Assembly (NCBI GenBank): GCA_002724925.1
Contig: PBQA01000033.1
Span: 124,001 to 188,000 of the forward strand
Direction: 5' to 3'
DNA from: Oceanospirillaceae bacterium
Lineage (GTDB): Bacteria; Pseudomonadota; Gammaproteobacteria; Pseudomonadales; Oceanobacteraceae
DNA length: 64,000 nt
Within the stretch, counting starts at the first letter, position 1, and every line of letters begins with the position of its first letter. The notes beneath the pieces were generated by a model. That model saw only the letters and a program-made list of their open reading frames with translations. It did no database searches and was not told the origin of the DNA. Position numbers and translations under genes: made by a program. Shown here one piece after another: positions 1 to 8,310 of the stretch.

Positions 1-735
1 CTGCCTGCCGAATGGCAACAGTTCATTGCTGCAGAGTTGTCTAAAGACACCCCGGTAATGGACTCAGTGGCTGCTTATGAATCAATTTCTGGAAAAAGCC
101 CATTACATCATTACGGCGAGCTCGCAGGCCACGAGTTACTCCCCTCTCAGGCATACCTCACTGCTAAGAGACTACTCGAGTCTTCACTTATACTAGCAAG
201 CGCTCCAATAACGCTACCATTTATCGTAATCGTAGCAATCGCAGTGAAACTCGAATCAAAGGGCCCTGCATTCTTTGTGCAACGTCGAATAGGCAAAGGC
301 GGTCGTGAATTCAGCATGTATAAAATACGCAGCATGCGCACTGACTCGGAAGTTAATGGTGCTCAGTTCGCTGGCGAAGATGACCCTAGGATCACGCGAA
401 TCGGTAAATTCATACGCAAAATGCGGATTGATGAGCTTCCACAATTTCTGAATATTCTCAAGGGGGATATGGCTCTTATAGGCCCACGCCCGGAGCAAGC
501 AGCGTTTGTAAGAGAATTCGAGAAAGTTATTCCCTTGTATAGTTTCAGACATATTGTCCGCCCTGGAATTACCGGTTGGGCTCAAGTCACTCACGGGTAC
601 GCGGCTGATGAAGACGAAACCCGAGAGAAACTGGCACATGATTTTTATTACGTGAAGAATCTCAGCGTTTGGCTGGATTTAGACATCGTCTTTAAAACGA
701 TAAAGACGATGTTGACGGGGTTTGGTGCAAGATAG
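1..735 (+). CDS. Polyprenyl-phosphate sugar-1-phosphate transferase, 5' end outside window
   Basis: This is the C-terminal part of an initiating glycosyltransferase of the bacterial sugar transferase family (WcaJ/WbaP/EpsE type), which moves a sugar-1-phosphate from a nucleotide sugar to undecaprenyl phosphate at the inner membrane. The frame is open from base 1, and the residues before the TTG at 37 (LPAEWQQFIAAE) fit the linker that precedes the catalytic domain in long members, so I read the gene as entering from the left rather than starting at 37. A hydrophobic segment lies near visible residues 63-84, followed by the cytosolic catalytic part with KIRSMR, DELPQFLNILKGDMALIGPRP-type motifs and a C-terminal RPGITG. 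It faces the polysaccharide operon convergently. The sugar it transfers cannot be read from sequence. Confidence 0.93.
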   Translation: MPAEWQQFIAAELSKDTPVMDSVAAYESISGKSPLHHYGELAGHELLPSQAYLTAKRLLESSLILASAPITLPFIVIVAIAVKLESKGPAFFVQRRIGKGGREFSMYKIRSMRTDSEVNGAQFAGEDDPRITRIGKFIRKMRIDELPQFLNILKGDMALIGPRPEQAAFVREFEKVIPLYSFRHIVRPGITGWAQVTHGYAADEDETREKLAHDFYYVKNLSVWLDLDIVFKTIKTMLTGFGAR

Positions 736-759
736 ACGAATATAACTAATCAGCTAAAA

Positions 760-808
760 GCGTTAAGCGTTAAGCGTTAAGCGTTAAGCGTTAAGCGTTA
801 AGCGTCAA
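760..808. repeat. Tandem heptamer repeat GCGTTAA, seven units
   Basis: Six perfect copies of GCGTTAA follow one another from 760 to 801, and a seventh copy with one change (GCGTCAA) ends at 808. The array lies between the convergent stop codons of the sugar transferase (735) and the glycosyltransferase (823). Since the unit is 7 bases, its TAA falls in all three forward frames, and its complement also carries TAA, so the array stops translation in every frame on both strands. No hairpin with a T-run is visible here. Copy number may change by slippage. Confidence 0.9.
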
Positions 809-822
809 AATACTCTGAAAAT

Positions 823-1920
823 CTACTCCGTATATATTTTTAAATAACTCTTTACCATACTGTCGAGAGAGAAATTACTCTCAACATACCTCATAGCACT
901 CTTAGAGGTACTTTCCAATAAGTCCGGATCGCTTAAAAGCTCAAGCAAATGTTCGCTAAAGCCTTTGACGTCGCCGGGACTCGAAAGATACCCTGTGTGT
1001 CCATCAATAATTACTTCGGGCACTCCTTCAACATCAGAGGCAATACTAGGCACACCTAGGTATGCAGCCTCTACTATATTTAAGCCAAAAGCCTCCCATA
1101 ATGAGGGTTGAAGTAGGACATCAATACTCGAAAGATACTCGGATTTATTATCGACCCAACCATGAAATTCGAAATACTCTTCAATTCCCTGATTTTTAAC
1201 ATATGCCTTAACATCGGACAATAAAGGGCCATCCCCAGCCATAACAAACTTAATATCAAGGTGGCCTCCTCCATGATTGATAATATATTCAGCCACTTTT
1301 ATGAAAGTGAACGGGTCTTTCTGCTCATCAAATCTTGCAAAGAAACCCACTCTATATACATCTTTGCGATACGACCTTTCAGCGCGGACGAGATTGTCAA
1401 AATTGACTCCATTATATATACATTTCTTATACCCCAAAAATGTCGGGTAGTATCTCAAATAATAGTTGTTAACCGAAATATTAAAATTTCCAAAACGAAC
1501 TGAAAACAACTCCAATAAATAGAATAGCACTCTTTTAGGAAGCCGAACATATCGATGGAATGCTACTCCATGGATAGTATGAACTATAATAGGAATGCCA
1601 GCGAGCCTCGCTGCTATACGCGCAATAATACCCGGCTTTGTAGAGTTAGTATGCACAATATCAAACTCTTCATTTCGAAAGATCCGATACAAACGAAAGA
1701 ACGCTCTAAAATCATGAAGTCCAATCTCCCTTTTCAAAGACGGAATGAACACTACCTTAATCCCCAAATCTTGACAGATACGTTTAGTGTTCGAATTAGG
1801 TTCACCACCAAAAATTATCGTTTTATCGAATTCACTACCAATATTGGAGAGTATATCTAACGAAACACGCTGAGCACCGGCCAACCCGGAAAATACATTT
1901 ACATGAACTATCTTTCTCAT
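823..1920 (-). CDS. Glycosyltransferase family 4 (GT-B)
   Basis: A 365-residue cytosolic glycosyltransferase that probably adds one sugar to the growing lipid-linked repeat unit. The N-terminal Rossmann half starts with KIVHVNVFSGLAGAQRVSLD, and its TNSTKPGIIARIAARLAGIP stretch is typical of GT4. The C-terminal half carries the E-x7-E motif (EAFGLNIVE) used for nucleotide-sugar binding, followed by GVPSIASDVEGVPEVI and DGHTGYL. It is the last gene of the minus-strand polysaccharide operon, starting 14 bases after the preceding stop. Donor and acceptor are unknown. The coding sequence is AT-rich compared with the housekeeping genes after 13600. Confidence 0.92.
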   Translation of the reverse strand: MRKIVHVNVFSGLAGAQRVSLDILSNIGSEFDKTIIFGGEPNSNTKRICQDLGIKVVFIPSLKREIGLHDFRAFFRLYRIFRNEEFDIVHTNSTKPGIIARIAARLAGIPIIVHTIHGVAFHRYVRLPKRVLFYLLELFSVRFGNFNISVNNYYLRYYPTFLGYKKCIYNGVNFDNLVRAERSYRKDVYRVGFFARFDEQKDPFTFIKVAEYIINHGGGHLDIKFVMAGDGPLLSDVKAYVKNQGIEEYFEFHGWVDNKSEYLSSIDVLLQPSLWEAFGLNIVEAAYLGVPSIASDVEGVPEVIIDGHTGYLSSPGDVKGFSEHLLELLSDPDLLESTSKSAMRYVESNFSLDSMVKSYLKIYTE

Positions 1921-1934
1921 AAAAACCTATAAAA

Positions 1935-3014
1935 CTACTGCCTGATAAATCTCTTTATTACTGAAAAATACCGAGAGACGAAACTCATCTCAAATATTCT
2001 TCTTAGGAAAAACTCGAAGTTAAAATTAAAACTAGAGTTAAGGATTCTATCAACTTCAGAGTCACGAAACTCCGAAACATTCGTACTAGATCGATATGCA
2101 GACAAATCCATAAAAACTTTATCAACCACGTCTTTAGGAGTCGCATTATCAAAGTTGTCTGAAACAGAATCCATCTGGTATTCCATTAATTGCTCTTGAC
2201 AGTTTATAAAGCTTTGAAAGGTATCATCAAATATATCAATGGAAGGAATATTCCATGCTGTTGCAACAGCCGTTGGTTCAGATCGATATATTAACTGGGC
2301 AGTTGCCTTACCATGATACATTGAAGTAACTACAACGGAGCTAGGCGTAGATATAACATGGCTATATTTAGAAAGGCAATCCTCAAAAGAGCCATCTACA
2401 TCATTAGAAACAGAGCCACCATGCAACAAAGAGTCAAGAATAGCTCTATCAAATATTCTAAATGAGAAATCAATACGTTTCTCAAACAAGTAATCTGATA
2501 AATCATTAATAAGACCAACGAGACGATCAAATTCTTTCTTACTAAAATAAGCGTTATTGGCTGTAGTTATAAGAATTCTTTCAAACTTAGCATGGATGTT
2601 CATCGGTTCTTTCATGGTTAACATTCGACCGGGCATGTAATTTATAAAACTTGTACTACCAGCGTATACATAGACTCTACTAACTGTCGCAAAATATGTA
2701 AATGGCAAAAAACCATACAATACCCTGTTGTTACCAGATAAGAGTGGGTTTCTTAATGAATTAGCAAGGTCATATAAACCATCTGAAAAGAATAGCGTCG
2801 GAACATCAGCACTCTGACACTTGCAGCATACCAAGTTTGAAATACTAGACGAGTAGTTTGTTGCAACAACAAGATCGAACTCGCGGAAAAAATCAGAATG
2901 CTTCCTAAAATACTTTCTACCGTCAAACTGACATTCCCACTCACCAAAACCGTCTAGTAAACCCAGCGACCTGCATTTGTTCTCGGATTCAACAAATAAT
3001 ATTCTCTTTCTCAT
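1935..3014 (-). CDS. Unrecognised 359-residue protein, probably GT-B-like transferase
   Basis: I do not recognise a named family. The protein has no signal peptide and no clear membrane segment. It has a Rossmann-like N-terminus (RILFVESENKCRSLG), a middle part with FDLVVATNYSSSISNLV, and a second half in which FERILITTANNAYFSKKE and YSHVISTPSSVVVTSMYHGKAT resemble the nucleotide-binding half of GT-B enzymes of the CDP-glycerol or capsule type. The C-terminus is rich in Phe and Arg (FEFFLRRIF, VIKRFIRQ), which could contact the membrane. It starts 1 base after the stop of the gene before it and is followed after 14 bases by a GT4 gene, so it is part of the operon. A role as a third or fourth sugar (or polyol phosphate) transferase is an inference from fold and context. 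Confidence 0.75.
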   Translation of the reverse strand: MRKRILFVESENKCRSLGLLDGFGEWECQFDGRKYFRKHSDFFREFDLVVATNYSSSISNLVCCKCQSADVPTLFFSDGLYDLANSLRNPLLSGNNRVLYGFLPFTYFATVSRVYVYAGSTSFINYMPGRMLTMKEPMNIHAKFERILITTANNAYFSKKEFDRLVGLINDLSDYLFEKRIDFSFRIFDRAILDSLLHGGSVSNDVDGSFEDCLSKYSHVISTPSSVVVTSMYHGKATAQLIYRSEPTAVATAWNIPSIDIFDDTFQSFINCQEQLMEYQMDSVSDNFDNATPKDVVDKVFMDLSAYRSSTNVSEFRDSEVDRILNSSFNFNFEFFLRRIFEMSFVSRYFSVIKRFIRQ

Positions 3015-3015
3015 T

Positions 3016-4128
3016 CTAGGACACTACTCTGATAAATTCTCTCGCAAATGACAACTTGTCGAATTCATCGGAGAGAGGACTATTTCTTAGTACCTCATAA
3101 CTCCTCGAGCCTATGATATGCTTAACATCTTCATCCGTAGAACATACGTAACCGTCAACACCGTGCGATACAACTTCACTAACACCACCAAGATCGTTAC
3201 CTATAGCGGGTAAGCCACAAGCAATCGCTTCTTTATAAACAAGTGGATAGGCCTCCTCAAAATCTGACAACAACCAAAACAGGTCAGCCTGGGCGTAGTA
3301 ATATAATAGGGATTTTCGATCAACCCTTCCAAGCAAGGTTAATCTATTCTGCAAGCCATACTTAGATATATCGTTCTCAAACTCCTTGCGATAGTCACCG
3401 TCCCCTGCAATTACCCAATGGATCTCTTTATCGCCATCCTGAACTATTTCATTAAAAATTTTCAGCATCCGTGCGTACCCCTTCCCCTCGACCAACCTAG
3501 AAGCGGTTATCAATACTGTCTTTCCTTCCATGCCAGACAGCTGATATTCAGGAGGAATATCAGTAGTTCTATAAAAGAGAGACTTATCAATGTGGTTTTC
3601 TAGTACCTTAACCTTGCTCAAGTCTTGCGGTAAACCTAAATTGAGTAACCATCCCTTGATGAAACTACTAACACAAACAACTCTATACGAATCCCGGATG
3701 CTACGGCGGAATATTTTATCAAAAGAAAGTATGGTTGATTTCAAAAAGCCAGAAAACTCTAGATACTTCTCTTTACCATGGATGTAGTGTACATAGGGGA
3801 AATCCGATGATTTAGTTAAATAGCTAATAGCAAAGTCGTTGTAGACGAGAAGATCACAATCAGTTGGAACTACACGGCGGAAAATATAAGGATAACTTAC
3901 AAACCAGGTATTCCGGAAAACGGGAATACGAACTATTTTGAATCCAGAGTCAGAGTCAATAATTACCCTTTTTCGCAAAACACTTAACAAGCTAGCGTCA
4001 TATTGGGTAATAACTGAAACATAGTATCCGTCAAGCTGACTTAATGAAGTTGCTAAATCTCTGGCGACAATACCAGCGCCCCCAATTCTTGGCGGGTACT
4101 CATGGGTTGCGATAACAACATGTTTCAT
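3016..4128 (-). CDS. Glycosyltransferase family 4 (GT-B)
   Basis: A 370-residue GT4 enzyme for repeat-unit assembly. I place the start at the ATG 4128-4126 (MKHVVIATHEYPPRIGGAG), not at an upstream in-frame codon at 4164, because this ATG overlaps the stop of the polymerase gene as ATGA and the family motif YPPRIGGAGIVA begins right there. The C-terminal domain carries LITASRLVEGKGYARML and an E-x7-E motif (EAYPLVYKE) followed by GLPAIGNDLGGVSEVV. Start-stop overlap suggests translational coupling to the polymerase. Donor sugar unknown. Confidence 0.92.
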   Translation of the reverse strand: MKHVVIATHEYPPRIGGAGIVARDLATSLSQLDGYYVSVITQYDASLLSVLRKRVIIDSDSGFKIVRIPVFRNTWFVSYPYIFRRVVPTDCDLLVYNDFAISYLTKSSDFPYVHYIHGKEKYLEFSGFLKSTILSFDKIFRRSIRDSYRVVCVSSFIKGWLLNLGLPQDLSKVKVLENHIDKSLFYRTTDIPPEYQLSGMEGKTVLITASRLVEGKGYARMLKIFNEIVQDGDKEIHWVIAGDGDYRKEFENDISKYGLQNRLTLLGRVDRKSLLYYYAQADLFWLLSDFEEAYPLVYKEAIACGLPAIGNDLGGVSEVVSHGVDGYVCSTDEDVKHIIGSRSYEVLRNSPLSDEFDKLSFAREFIRVVS

Positions 4129-5282
4129 AACGACTTTCCAAACCTGGGCGGATACATGTAACAAAAAACGATATACAGATAGAAGGGAACGGTAAATATC
4201 AAATCAAGCGTCAAAAGACTTACAGCATATACTAAGTGGAGCGCGATCAACAATACAGATGTCTCAGTCAAGCCACACAATAGCAGCCTAACCAATCTGA
4301 GTAACCATAAACTCACTAACAAAACCGTTAAGCCTAAACCAAAGCAGTATACTAAGTAGAGAACAGTATTGTGTGTCGATTTATGAAACACACCCTCATT
4401 TAAGTAGCGAACAACGTCAAAAGTGATCCCATTTCCTATATATCCAACACCAGATTGAAGCGCATTATCCAAGTGTGAATACCAAACCCAAAGCCTGGAG
4501 TCTGCAATATCTCCATAATCAAAAACTGAGCGCCCCAGATAGACACTCAGTAGCGCCAGAACAGCAGCACCTAACGCCGCCATTGCTACAACCAATGTTT
4601 TCTTAGAGTAACCACTACCGCTCCACCCCGAAGCAAGAAGTAAAAGGAAAAGACATAAAACGCCTGCCCTTGAAAGCGTCAAGACAACCGAAATTATAGA
4701 TACAATAATAAAAATTCTAGGCACCTTGAAATCATGAATCGCAGCCAGACACAACGCTACACCCAGAAAAATGTTAACGTAAAATGCATAAAAGTTCGGA
4801 TCTAAAGCGAAGCCGTTATACCTGATCCGGGTACCGTCAAAAAAAACTAATGAGGAAAGTGTATTGACAAGGTCGGCTCGCTCACTGATGTCAGAGTGTA
4901 TATTCACGTACGTTCCCGTGTATATACAATATGCGTAGACTACGATTCCTGAAATATAAACAAGCGTGTTAGCAAATACTACGGTCTCAAACGAAGCCTT
5001 CAAATCCCTTAGCAACAAATAGGAGTAAATCAGTATCATGCCAATAAAAATATAAGCAGAAGCATCAAAAGTAAGAGTTCCATTGTACAAATAAACTACC
5101 AGGGCATGAACTAACATGAACGCAGCCACCCCAACAATCACCTTTTTTGCTCTACCTTTATAGGAGAAAATAATAGCAACAACTTGGTATGGCTTAATAG
5201 CAACTCCCAGCACCGGAAATCCGATCGAGTGCAAAGCATACACGAAGCCGAGAATAAGGCTGTAAATCCTACCCAATTTCAT
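4125..5282 (-). CDS. O-antigen polymerase/ligase family membrane protein (Wzy-like)
   Basis: A 385-residue, very hydrophobic protein with about ten to twelve membrane segments. The last third has SRLWVWYSHLDNALQ, GYIGNGITFD and a KSTHNTVLYLVYCFG segment; a large periplasmic loop with a conserved His-Asn before a membrane segment is the hallmark of the Wzy/WaaL superfamily. Within an operon that also carries a flippase and several glycosyltransferases, polymerisation of repeat units in the periplasm (Wzy) is more likely than ligation to lipid A core (WaaL), but sequence alone does not separate the two. It overlaps the next gene by 4 bases (ATGA) and starts 31 bases after the stop of the upstream GT2 gene. 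Confidence 0.85.
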   Translation of the reverse strand: MKLGRIYSLILGFVYALHSIGFPVLGVAIKPYQVVAIIFSYKGRAKKVIVGVAAFMLVHALVVYLYNGTLTFDASAYIFIGMILIYSYLLLRDLKASFETVVFANTLVYISGIVVYAYCIYTGTYVNIHSDISERADLVNTLSSLVFFDGTRIRYNGFALDPNFYAFYVNIFLGVALCLAAIHDFKVPRIFIIVSIISVVLTLSRAGVLCLFLLLLASGWSGSGYSKKTLVVAMAALGAAVLALLSVYLGRSVFDYGDIADSRLWVWYSHLDNALQSGVGYIGNGITFDVVRYLNEGVFHKSTHNTVLYLVYCFGLGLTVLLVSLWLLRLVRLLLCGLTETSVLLIALHLVYAVSLLTLDLIFTVPFYLYIVFCYMYPPRFGKSL

Positions 5283-5313
5283 TTATACCTCGCTTTCATC
5301 AGAGATTTGCACA

Positions 5314-6246
5314 TTAAAATTTTAGAATCACATAAAGTGCAAATTGCTTAGCACTAATAAACCTATAGTACATCCATGACCTATCAATAAGAGCTTTGGC
5401 AAGATTTCTGTAGTCATTCTTATAACTAACCACGGCAAGCTGAAACAACTCCTTCGATAAGGCGTAATTAATATATTTAAGATCTATATTCTTCAATTCC
5501 ATGGCTTTAAACGTAGAGACGTACTTTTCAGCCAAGTCTAGTATGTCACTCTCCGTAAACCTGGCTCTTGATTGACTCCATGATGCTTCAGCCTCTACTC
5601 GATAAGCCGTAGTTACGTCACAAAGGTACGATGCCCCTTTTTTCGCAGCCCCAAGCAATTGAACAAAATAGTCGCCAACAGGTGCCGATAGAAACCAATC
5701 AGGCAAGTCCTGAAGTATATCTCTCTTCACTAATATAGAGGCAGTCGGCATTGCGCCTCCCCCTCTTTTTAGTAAATCTAACACGCCCACAACACCAGTT
5801 GACTTATATTCTTTATCATAAAAAGGCGTTACATTTCCTTTCGCATCTACTTTAATAGCATTTGTAAAAGAGATATCTGTATCTGTAGATTTTATTTGAT
5901 CAAATTGCTTCTGCAGCTTATATTCATCAATCCAGTAATCATCACCCTCACATAATGCAATAAATTCACCTCTCGCTTGACTCCAACAATTAATAAAAGG
6001 CAAATGCGGATTTATCGAGAACTGATTACGGGTCTGCAATATGCATTTTAATTTATTCGGATACTGTTTCTCGTAATTTTTTAATAGCAATGCAGTGCCA
6101 TCGGTGGAGCAATCATCATGCACGACTATATCGAAAAAGAAATCAGTTTTCTGGCTCAGGATACTTTGTAAAGTCTGCTCGATGTAGCCAACCTGATTAT
6201 AAGTATTAACGCAAACGGATATTCGGATATCAGAAGTCCTGTTCAT
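5314..6246 (-). CDS. Glycosyltransferase family 2 (GT-A)
   Basis: A 310-residue GT2 enzyme. The start is taken at ATG 6246 (MNRTSDIRISVCVNTYNQ), one base after the flippase stop at 6248, because the family's N-terminal beta strand (ISVCVNTYNQVGYIEQTL) begins there; the upstream in-frame stretch lies inside the flippase gene. Motifs: VVHDDCSTDGT (nucleotide binding), LCEGDDYWID (the DxD-type metal site), and a LKRGGGAMPTASILVKR acceptor region. The C-terminal part is helical. It probably adds one sugar on the cytosolic face of the inner membrane. Confidence 0.92.
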   Translation of the reverse strand: MNRTSDIRISVCVNTYNQVGYIEQTLQSILSQKTDFFFDIVVHDDCSTDGTALLLKNYEKQYPNKLKCILQTRNQFSINPHLPFINCWSQARGEFIALCEGDDYWIDEYKLQKQFDQIKSTDTDISFTNAIKVDAKGNVTPFYDKEYKSTGVVGVLDLLKRGGGAMPTASILVKRDILQDLPDWFLSAPVGDYFVQLLGAAKKGASYLCDVTTAYRVEAEASWSQSRARFTESDILDLAEKYVSTFKAMELKNIDLKYINYALSKELFQLAVVSYKNDYRNLAKALIDRSWMYYRFISAKQFALYVILKF

Positions 6247-6247
6247 A

Positions 6248-7747
6248 CTATCTGAATCTCCGAAGAAAATGTAAATGTAGAGCCCTGGAAGATAGGATAC
6301 TACTTGCAAAAACTAGCAAAGCGACTACAGAAAGAAGTATAAACAATTCTACTCTGTCCATATCAACAGGCAGAAGCAAAGAGATAATAGTTCCGAGAAT
6401 CATCGGCGGAAAGTACACCCGCAATACATCGTTAAACAACCACTTCAGGTGCAACCCTGGTACAAGCTTCTTATGTACATAGCCCAACCAAAGTATCAAA
6501 TAGCTAGTGTGAACGGTCAACCATGCCCAGCCGGCACCTTCAGCACCGAAGTTGCTCGCAGCATAAACCATTACTGGAATCAAAATTGCCAGCGTAAAAA
6601 TATTGCCCGCTAAATGGTACCTTAGATCCCCCATAGCATACTGCAGGTAATAAGGAAATGCGGCAATGGCGAGTACACCATAGCCAGAAGCATAAAGTGT
6701 CAAAGTTATGGAAGAGTTTTTCGCAATATGAGCATCCCCGGTCCATACATATAAAATACTCTCAGAAAATATAGCAATGAATATTGCCGCCGACCCTGCG
6801 ACGGCAGCGACGAGTTGTGTAGTCGCTCGGTAAATATTAATCATGCCATCAGCATCCCCCGAAGAGTATAAATGAGCCATCCTAGGCATAATGGCAGTAC
6901 TCACAGGTGTACTAAGAGTAAGAATTCCAGCTGCAAACAATACAGCCAAAGAAAAGTAACCATATTCGGCTAAAGGCAATATTCCAGAAAGTACCAGTTT
7001 ATCTACCTGCGTCACCATAACCCAAATAGAGGAAGTAAGAGCAACACTTAAAGAGAATTTGAGTAACGGTCTAACCGGCTTGAGAGACCAACCAATTGTC
7101 CCGCCACAACTCATCGGATCTGGTAAGGCTGACCTTGAAATCAAAAAGAGCGCAATTAATTCTATTACAGCAATGCATAACTGGTGGTAGAAAAAGACTT
7201 CTATATTAAAACCCAATACCGCCATGGACCCGAATACACCGATGAAACGTAGACTTGTCACAACGATATTTATAACACTCAACTGAATAATCTTTTCGTA
7301 ACCGGTTATAACTCCTCTGTAAAGGCCTGAGAGCCATCTGATTGCTACACTAATGGCCATAATCTGGACAGCGAGTATTATTTCACTTACGCCCAAAGTA
7401 CTGGTTTTCAGCCACTGAGTGGCCACTTCATCAGAGAAAAACCATAACGCGCCCCCACCTACGGATGCTATTGCGAAAAAGATTAAAGAAAGCGCACGAT
7501 ATAACTGCCTATATTGCAACGCGGATAATGAGCCAGCACAAAAACGCGCAGTTTCTCGACTAATGGTAGGGGTCAAGCCCAGATCAAGGAGTGCAAACCA
7601 CGCCTGGAGCATTGTAAAAAAACCAATCAGACCATATGCCTCTGCCCCCATATACTCGACATACAATGGCAAGATGAATATACCTAATCCTGCCATGTAC
7701 ATCTGGCTCGCATAGCTTGCAACGACGTTAGCCTTAAAAGACATCAT
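6248..7747 (-). CDS. Polysaccharide flippase, Wzx-type (MOP superfamily)
   Basis: A 499-residue membrane protein with about twelve to fourteen transmembrane segments, fitting the oligosaccharide flippases that move undecaprenyl-linked repeat units to the periplasmic face. The N-terminus MMSFKANVVASYASQMYMAG and the following PLYVEYMGAEAYGLIGFFTMLQ are typical of this family. I place the start at 7747 (a second ATG follows at 7744): a GGGG stretch lies a few bases before it, and the longer reading from 7813 would run into the GNAT gene that ends at 7774. Together with the polymerase at 4125-5282 and the Wzz at 24081-25241 it indicates a Wzx/Wzy-dependent pathway. Confidence 0.9.
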   Translation of the reverse strand: MMSFKANVVASYASQMYMAGLGIFILPLYVEYMGAEAYGLIGFFTMLQAWFALLDLGLTPTISRETARFCAGSLSALQYRQLYRALSLIFFAIASVGGGALWFFSDEVATQWLKTSTLGVSEIILAVQIMAISVAIRWLSGLYRGVITGYEKIIQLSVINIVVTSLRFIGVFGSMAVLGFNIEVFFYHQLCIAVIELIALFLISRSALPDPMSCGGTIGWSLKPVRPLLKFSLSVALTSSIWVMVTQVDKLVLSGILPLAEYGYFSLAVLFAAGILTLSTPVSTAIMPRMAHLYSSGDADGMINIYRATTQLVAAVAGSAAIFIAIFSESILYVWTGDAHIAKNSSITLTLYASGYGVLAIAAFPYYLQYAMGDLRYHLAGNIFTLAILIPVMVYAASNFGAEGAGWAWLTVHTSYLILWLGYVHKKLVPGLHLKWLFNDVLRVYFPPMILGTIISLLLPVDMDRVELFILLSVVALLVFASSILSSRALHLHFLRRFR

Positions 7748-7773
7748 AACCCCACTAGTAGTAGTCAAATATG

Positions 7774-8310
7774 CTATTTGCACTGCTCTCGGTGGAAATC
7801 TGTTCGAAGGCAAGCCATTGATATCACATTCTTATATTCCCCTTCCTTATAGACAGACTCTCTGAACAGTCCTTCTTCTATAAAACCGAACTTCTTATAG
7901 AGTGATATCGCTGGGGAATTATTCTGCAAAACAGTTAGATACACTCTATGAAGATTAAGATCTGAGAAAGCATGCTCAAGAGCTTCACGAATCGCATAAG
8001 TTCCAGCCCCTTTCCCGCGATGCTGTTTCTCGCCTACCATAATTGCCAGCTCACAGTTTCTGTTTAACCAGTCGATCGCGATAAGGTACACGACCCCTAC
8101 GACCGCCTTTGAAACCTTACAGCATACCGCTAACCTTACGTTATTATTTCTACGCTCCATATAGCTATCAAGCCACCGAGCATCTACTGAAACATCGATA
8201 TAACGGAAGCCGGCTCCCAACTTAGATATTAGTTCACGATCAGCGCGCCATGAGTTAATAACAACAGCATCCTCTTTACACAGCTCCCTAAGAAAGTATT
8301 CTTGAGACAT
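7774..8310 (-). CDS. GNAT N-acetyltransferase (RimL/WecD-like)
   Basis: A 178-residue acetyl-CoA-dependent acetyltransferase. The GNAT core is visible: VGVVYLIAID, then motif A around residues 95-110 (VGEKQHRGKGAGTYAIREAL, with the Q/RxxGxG acetyl-CoA loop as RGKGAG) and motif B near LHRVYLTVLQNNSPAISLYKKFGF. An ATG at 8310 has GGAG 9 bases upstream and overlaps the previous gene by 23 bases. In a cluster making a dTDP-sugar with an aminotransferase, N-acetylation of a nucleotide amino sugar (as WecD does for dTDP-Fuc4N) is a reasonable inference; modification of the product of the adjacent PLP-type and ATP-grasp proteins is the alternative. Confidence 0.9.
   Translation of the reverse strand: MSQEYFLRELCKEDAVVINSWRADRELISKLGAGFRYIDVSVDARWLDSYMERRNNNVRLAVCCKVSKAVVGVVYLIAIDWLNRNCELAIMVGEKQHRGKGAGTYAIREALEHAFSDLNLHRVYLTVLQNNSPAISLYKKFGFIEEGLFRESVYKEGEYKNVISMACLRTDFHREQCK

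Noticed and set aside
760-808. Tandem repeat considered as a CRISPR array
   Set aside because: The unit is 7 bases with no spacers between copies, and no cas-like gene is nearby.
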